The notes under the pieces are model-generated. The model worked only from the letters and a program-made list of their open reading frames with translations, searched no databases and had not been told where the DNA came from. From Branchiostoma floridae (Eukaryota > Chordata > Leptocardii > Amphioxiformes > Branchiostomatidae): DNA of 64,000 nucleotides. How positions within the stretch are numbered: position 1 is the stretch's first letter; the number at the start of each line of letters is the position of its first letter. Position numbers and translations under genes: made by a program. Where the stretch lies: NCBI RefSeq assembly GCF_000003815.2, contig NC_049979.1, forward strand, positions 10,827,381-10,891,380, written 5' to 3'. Of this stretch, positions 61,501 to 64,000 are shown piece after piece.

Positions 61501-61967
61501 AGTTAAACAAATGTCTTCTTGAGCATGATCAATACTTCTTAGTATTACTTCTTAGTATTATCTGGTAACAGTGATTCTAGACGTTACCTGTACCAAGTCT
61601 TAATGATGTAAGTACACCACTACCTCCTTCAGAATCAAGAGTCTAAAGACTAAAGTAGCTGTGAGCCATTGACTAGCCACTCATTCTGCATACTAATGAA
61701 TGCTTTGCAGCTTACTTTACTATCTTATCTAACATCCAATGTTCTAGCTGATGCCCAATAATGCAAGAAAATAAAATAGAAAATAAAAGAACTCAGAGAA
61801 AAAATTTCTTTTAAGCCATGCTGTATCTTGCTGGTTGTGTCAGGGTACCTGTTCCTTCCCATATACTCACCTTAGCATATTCAATCTTCAGGGTACAGCA
61901 GCCTGAGTAGATGTCTGCCCCGTTCAACGAGGCCTTCGCTTTCTGTGCGCTCCCGATGTTGTCAAAC
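40533..61967 (-). CDS. HNRNPL: hnRNP L-type RNA-binding protein, C-terminal two thirds (5' exons outside window)
   Basis: Twelve exons in transcript order: 61967-61871, 59786-59708, 56849-56757, 56286-56162, 53554-53300, 52906-52785, 49381-49283, 48646-48615, 45467-45394, 44698-44638, 42346-42251 and 40591-40533. They join in frame to 396 residues plus TGA. Order of parts: end of RRM2 (SLNGADIYSGCCTLKIEYAK), LNVHKND..WDYTNPNLG, a Gly/Pro/Gln-rich linker, RRM3 (SPVVMVYGMVPNKMNCERLF through ALRYSRQKF), the conserved FLLEDGTSSYTDF..SKNNRF link, and RRM4 (PSKVLHFFNAP through SSGLLEWD..DALEALV) ending YPFTLKLCFSAAIHAV. Known family: nuclear hnRNP L/LL bind CA-rich RNA and regulate splicing and mRNA stability. 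It looks like the single ancestor of vertebrate L and LL. Ten internal introns are GT-AG; one is AT-AC, and the incoming first intron also ends in AC (separate entries). SINEs and MITE fragments fill the introns. Confidence 0.94.
41874..42292 (-). repeat. tandem copies of an exon end and 5' splice site
   Basis: On the minus strand, a segment like CAGTCAGATGGCCAGCCCA then (A/T)GTAAGTACAG occurs four times: the real exon end at 42290-42241, then at about 42152-42111, 42020-41982 and 41915-41875. The spacing is about 131, 129 and 107 bp. Between them CCTGCCTTACCCTGAGGC also repeats (42042 and 42174). Copies 2 and 3 keep GTAAGT; copy 4 has GAAAGT. Confidence 0.85.
42251..42346 (-). CDS. HNRNPL: hnRNP L exon (RRM4, second half)
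   Basis: It encodes (T)ERSSSGLLEWDKQSDALEAL then VICNHSQMASP. The acceptor is GTGTTCTCAG|CGGAG and the donor AGCCCAA|GTAAGT. Phase 1 on both sides. Confidence 0.93.
42352..44637 (-). other. hnRNP L intron between 44638 and 42346
   Basis: This AT-rich intron has no recognised exon. A TAGTCTCTACCAGACC terminus at 43387-43371 (minus) matches the end of the 198-bp foldback at 30060, and GAGGAGTAAT further in continues the match. This is a partial copy. Confidence 0.6.
44638..44698 (-). CDS. HNRNPL: hnRNP L exon (RRM4, middle)
   Basis: It encodes LTFSDAGVPPPTAIKMFQSR and one base of the next codon. The acceptor is CTATTTTCAG|CTAAC and the donor TCAAGAA|GTAAGT. Confidence 0.92.
45394..45467 (-). 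CDS. HNRNPL: hnRNP L exon (RRM4, first strand) after the AT-AC intron
   Basis: It encodes (R)IQQPSKVLHFFNAPPDATEE then SLRQ. The donor is GAGACAG|GTACGT. The 5' edge is set by the AC acceptor at 45469-45468. It gives a join, KN-R-IQQPS, of exactly the same length as the family's KN-I-IQPPS. Confidence 0.88.
45468..48614 (-). other. HNRNPL: U12-type AT-AC intron in the hnRNP L gene
   Basis: The intron starts ATATCCTTTC (48614-48605), which matches the minor-spliceosome 5' splice site ATATCCTT in all eight positions. It ends TTCCTTAACCCCACATGCAC, where TTCCTTAAC (45487-45479) is the exact U12 branch-site consensus. The branch A is 12 nt from the final AC, inside the 10-13 nt typical of U12 introns. 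No GT-AG alternative keeps the frame: the exon would run on to a stop 24 codons into it. Confidence 0.9.
48615..48646 (-). CDS. HNRNPL: hnRNP L 32-nt micro-exon
   Basis: It encodes (R)FSTPEAAAKN plus one base. It is entered through TTGTTGCAG|GTTCTC and left through the AT-AC donor C|ATATCC. It corresponds to NNRFTSAGQASKN in the family and links RRM3 to RRM4. Confidence 0.88.
49283..49381 (-). CDS. HNRNPL: hnRNP L exon (RRM3-RRM4 link)
   Basis: It encodes (S)YSRQKFIDEKGQPFLLEDG then TSSYTDFTNSKNN, with the conserved EDGTSSY-DF block. The acceptor is TTTTCTCCGTAG|CTACT and the donor AATAACAG|GTGGGT. Confidence 0.93.
49640..49735 (+). mobile_element. LINE 3' tail in hnRNP L intron
   Basis: CCCATGTATACACAAATTGCC leads to GTACATGTTACAATTGTCGC, then GCAATAAAGTTCTTCTTCTTC. 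The polyadenylation-like string followed by a (TTC)n tail resembles a LINE 3' end with microsatellite tail, antisense to the host gene. There is no reverse transcriptase code in the short remnant. Confidence 0.45.
49740..52784 (-). other. hnRNP L intron between 52785 and 49381
   Basis: No exon, RNA gene or clear repeat was recognised in this 3-kb intron beyond the LINE tail at its distal end. The open frames here carry no family features. Confidence 0.5.
52785..52906 (-). CDS. HNRNPL: hnRNP L exon (RRM3, second half)
   Basis: It encodes IKFMKSKPGSAMVQMGDPSA then VERCINNLSTCVLFGQQLAL and the start of Ser. The acceptor is TTCCATCACAG|ATCAAG and the donor CACTCAG|GTGAGT. Confidence 0.94.
53300..53554 (-). 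CDS. HNRNPL: hnRNP L exon (linker and RRM3 start)
   Basis: It encodes 85 residues. The first 54 are Gln/Gly/Pro-rich and low-complexity (YGPPMGGPGGGNMGPPPQQR). SPVVMVYGMVPNKMNCERLF then NLLCLYGNVMK follows, the first strand and helix of RRM3. The acceptor is TTCTGTTCCAG|CCCTTA and the donor ATGAAG|GTATGG. Phase 0 on both sides. Confidence 0.94.
53985..54205 (-). mobile_element. tRNA-derived SINE in hnRNP L intron
   Basis: The order of blocks (TATCTCCCTTTCTGTATC, TTGGGCCAC, GTGCTGAATGCTAAGCAGAG, then TTCAAGCCTTTGGCATGAC) and a diverged B box, seen inverted as GTGATTGACCCCAG at 54141, show a SINE with its head to the right. The copy at 21690-21925 follows the same order. The orientation is the same as the host gene. 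Confidence 0.6.
54540..54740 (-). mobile_element. tRNA-derived SINE in hnRNP L intron
   Basis: On the minus strand, TGGTTTGGTTGTTACACC (54736-54719) stands in the A-box position. GGGTTTGAGTCC at 54708-54697 matches the B-box consensus GGTTCGANTCC with one change. The body continues CTCTTGGGAAATATGC and CTCCACCCAGGTGTAAAAAT. There is no full tRNA cloverleaf. Confidence 0.65.
55822..56060 (+). mobile_element. tRNA-derived SINE in hnRNP L intron (antisense to host)
   Basis: TAGTGGTTAGG (55830-55840) fits the A box and GAGTTCAAATCC (55864-55875) the B box, 24 nt apart. The body CCCCTGGGGAAGGCACTTCA, then TCCTTCAGATAGGACATTAA and ATGGAGGTCCCC, is the non-tRNA part. This is a different subfamily from the two neighbouring SINEs. 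Confidence 0.7.
56162..56286 (-). CDS. HNRNPL: hnRNP L exon (Gln/Gly/Asn-rich linker)
   Basis: It encodes (G)NQEFQNPGYHNPPGQHGGFG then NQGHPPNQGYNNQFNQGQNYQ, a low-complexity stretch with several NQG repeats. The acceptor is CTTGTTTCTAG|GTAACC and the donor TACCAG|GTAGGT. Because 125 nt plus one carried base is a multiple of three, it ends in phase 0. Confidence 0.88.
56757..56849 (-). CDS. HNRNPL: hnRNP L exon (Pro/Gly-rich linker)
   Basis: It encodes (D)QQPRKNQGPLLRDPPPQYGN then GRGGAGPPNF. The acceptor is TTTCCCCAG|ACCAAC. I place the donor at AACTTTG|GTGGGT, not at the later GGTGG|GTAGAC, because only the first keeps the frame into the next exon. At 93 nt (31 codons), it can be skipped without a frameshift, so alternative use is possible. 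Confidence 0.85.
56858..59707 (-). other. hnRNP L intron between 59708 and 56849
   Basis: No exon was recognised. The segment 58130-59540 is richer in GC and has several open frames (for example 59150-59512) but no family signature; it may be an old insertion. Confidence 0.45.
59708..59786 (-). CDS. HNRNPL: hnRNP L exon (after RRM2)
   Basis: It encodes PTKLNVHKNDSETWDYTNPN then LGSGGG plus one base. The acceptor is CTTTTTGCAG|CCCACC and the donor GGCGGAG|GTAGGT. It corresponds to PTRLNVIRNDNDSWDYTKP of the family. Confidence 0.93.
59790..61870 (-). other. hnRNP L intron between 61871 and 59786
   Basis: This 2.1-kb AT-rich intron, with donor GCTAAG|GTGAGT, shows no recognised exon or repeat. 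Confidence 0.5.
61871..61967 (-). CDS. HNRNPL: hnRNP L exon (end of RRM2), first exon in window
   Basis: It encodes, after one base completing a codon, FDNIGSAQKAKASLNGADIY then SGCCTLKIEYAK. The family reads EF-DS..AQKAKAALNGADIY here, so the codon completed is probably Glu (GA|G does not fit the one-base start alone; xxG is required). The 5' edge is an AC acceptor with a U12 branch site (next entry). The upstream exon is not in the window. Confidence 0.88.
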
Positions 61968-61986
61968 GTAAACATTGGTTAAGGAA
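61968..61986 (-). promoter_or_regulatory. HNRNPL: U12-type branch site and AC acceptor
   Basis: The minus strand reads TTCCTTAACCAATGTTTAC immediately before the exon. TTCCTTAAC (61986-61978) is the exact minor-spliceosome branch consensus. The branch A lies 11 nt from the terminal AC. There is no AG in the 30 nt before the exon that could serve a major-type intron. The matching 5' splice site must lie beyond the right edge of the window. Confidence 0.8.
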
Positions 61987-64000
61987 AATACAGCAAGACC
62001 AACAACATGAAATTGAAACGTGAAGAAACTACAATCTATGCATCTTAATCACCTTGATATACACAAACCATATGCATGTAGCTCTCCATGATGATGTCAT
62101 CAATTACATACATTTACTTGACCAGACACTCAATACATTGTAGAGTTAGGTTTTCTGCAATAATAGTGAGTAGAACACAATCACTAGTATCAGTGATATT
62201 ATCATTGGTAGACTATTTCAAGTCGGGCTTGGCCCAGTTTATGGGCCTCCCCAAACCTTAGATGTGATTCTGGCTTGGTTAGTATGATGCCATGAATACT
62301 TGCATTTGCACAAATTTTGTTTGTTTTGTAATGCTAGTTCTACACATGTTTTCAAAATATTGCGGTTTGATACCACCGTCTATTGACATGATATTGCTTA
62401 ACACCCAGTTCTTAAAAGCAACAGATAATATTAGCCTGAAGCTAAAGGTGTACAACTGTCATATGCTTCTTATTTTGTACTTAAGTAGTTTTAGGCAATT
62501 TTTCTTATTTCAGCAAAACAAACAAACCAGCACTGCCCACGCGGGCCAGCCATACATGGTACACCTGTACATGATGCCCTACCAGAGGGCTTTGTTCAGT
62601 ATAATATAGATTTACATGTATCAGCCAGATGGAACAGAGGGGTATAAATAATAAATCACCCAAAACATGCCAGACAGTTATGTAACCTTGTATTGTTGGC
62701 CATGTTGCATTTAACTCGCATATGTTGCTTATGATTTCTTGGCAAAACTACCCATTGGCAAATTATCACAAAGAATTCTATTCTTATTTATATGAGGAAG
62801 GTCTTGTCTATGCTGACAGTATAACACACAAGACTACTGTTAACTTCTATGTGAAACAGTTCTATCTTGCCATTTTAAGTATCCTCCTTACTACTTAGAT
62901 AAGTTTTTTTTGTCATCATAAGACATTGTTGCTATTCATGTTCTTTTTTTTACATTTTCCACAATTGTGACATTTAACTACCACAGGAGGCTGCAGCAAA
63001 CAGGGAAAACTAAGTAAATTATAAGATTTCTGGATTCTGAACCAGTCCTGCTTGCAGCAAGTCTTCATACTTGAGTATACACAGAAGGTCTCTGGCTGTG
63101 GTGGAATAAATTTCATTTTCAGCTCCATGTCCTAGCTTGCTACAGGTCAGCCCACAGGCCTGGCTCTCCTTCCTTCCACCAAGGCCCTGATATTTCAACA
63201 CCCTGCTAGAACTAGCCCTCTGGGAAGCTTAGGTACAGGGAATGATTGGATTTGGCCTCAGCACAGGCAGTAGCAACACAATAAAACATGTTCCAGGGTT
63301 GTGCCGCATGACAGAAATATAAATCAGATACTGTAAATGCATTTAAGTTCGCGGGGATTTAATTTCGCGGTAGCAAGAAAAAGGACTTTTCGCGGTGGTT
63401 TTAAGTTTTAACACCATAGATTGCAATCTAATACTATAATAGAAAAATGTTCGCGGTGGTTTTAAGTTTTAAGTTCGCGGTGAAGTGGTCACCACGACCC
63501 CCCCCCCCCAACATTAATCCACCGCGACCATTTCTGCATTTACAGTAACAGCAAACAGAGACTGATGTACGTAATTTACAACCTACAAGCATGGAAAGGA
63601 GATAAGAACACTTTTAATCATTTTAGGTACTGGGATGAGGGAGTTTATCGTGTAGTGCACCAACGAAAGCACATCAAGGTGACAGCATTTTTAGCAGGCT
63701 TGTCCTTTCTACTGCTGTGCAGCTTTAATGAACTGAAGGTTTTCTCCAATCTTCTGTAGTTGCTATCCCTGCCACGTCCACAGTAAAATTGAGAGTATCC
63801 AGATGGTCTTATCTTAATCCTACAAAATTACACTAATCACATCTCATCTGATAAGAATGTCATGACACAAGAGCACAATCTAGCTTAGTTGTTCCTGCCA
63901 GGGATAATTGCACCGTTTATGCCAGACTTCAACTTCCTCAAAAGGTCACACCATGTGACACGTAGCCACCATAATAAGCTTGCTTAATTTCCTAAAAACG
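61987..64000 (-). other. 3' part of the upstream hnRNP L intron
   Basis: No RRM1 or RRM2 exon and no ATATCCTT-type donor was seen on the minus strand to the window edge. The intron is therefore longer than 2 kb. It contains the palindromic element at 63329. Confidence 0.6.
63329..63547. mobile_element. palindromic MITE with TACTGTAAATGC ends and CGCGG repeats
   Basis: TACTGTAAATGC (63329-63340) is exactly inverted at 63536-63547. Inside, TTCGCGGTGGTTTTAAGTTT occurs twice, with other TTCGCGG strings at 63349, 63363 and 63476 and the inverted CCACCGCGA near 63520. A C-run of 11 lies at 63499-63509. It has no coding capacity. Confidence 0.8.

Noticed and set aside
61961..61967. Codon before the first in-window hnRNP L exon read as Glu
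   Set aside because: Only its last base (G) is in the window; the residue cannot be read without the upstream exon, so I left it undefined.

Overview
This is a piece of an animal nuclear genome, most likely an invertebrate deuterostome and probably a cephalochordate (amphioxus). The exons are short and GC-rich, separated by long AT-rich introns. There are four assembly gaps (N runs). The four genes look like single-copy, pre-vertebrate-duplication family members, and the non-coding DNA is crowded with small foldback (MITE-like) elements and tRNA-derived SINEs. The species is an inference; the gene calls come from reading spliced exons with consistent phase.

Layout. (1) 1-864, + strand: the 3' coding end of a DPY19L1-type protein C-mannosyltransferase, with its 3' UTR after it. 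(2) 9449-26402, + strand: STUM-A, a 179-residue two-pass membrane protein of the SPEC3/Stum family, in three coding exons. (3) 32559-38015, + strand: STUM-B, a 407-residue tandem paralogue in four coding exons. It has a long charged N-terminal tail holding a motif that resembles the MARCKS effector domain. (4) 40533-61967, - strand: the 3' two thirds of an hnRNP L-type RNA-binding protein (end of RRM2, Gly/Pro/Gln linker, RRM3, RRM4) in twelve exons. It has a 3' UTR of about 1.3 kb and an AATAAA signal; its first exons lie beyond the right edge. STUM-B and the hnRNP L gene are convergent.

The most striking feature is in the hnRNP L gene. One intron (48614 to 45468, - strand) fits no GT-AG solution, but fits a U12-type AT-AC intron exactly: ATATCCTTT at the 5' end, TTCCTTAAC as branch site and AC 12 nt further on. 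A second intron of the same gene, entering the exon at 61967, shows the same branch site 11 nt before an AC. So this splicing-factor gene appears to depend on the minor spliceosome at two places. Another intron of the gene holds a row of imperfect copies of its own exon end and 5' splice site.

The non-coding DNA carries at least two 198-bp foldback elements with 9-bp target duplications, a hAT-like element with an 8-bp duplication, a dispersed AAGGCCACGTTG-ended family, a 5'-truncated LINE and about five SINEs, plus a long CA repeat with CG-rich blocks. Most of the remaining open reading frames have no recognisable content and sit in introns or intergenic DNA; I did not annotate them.
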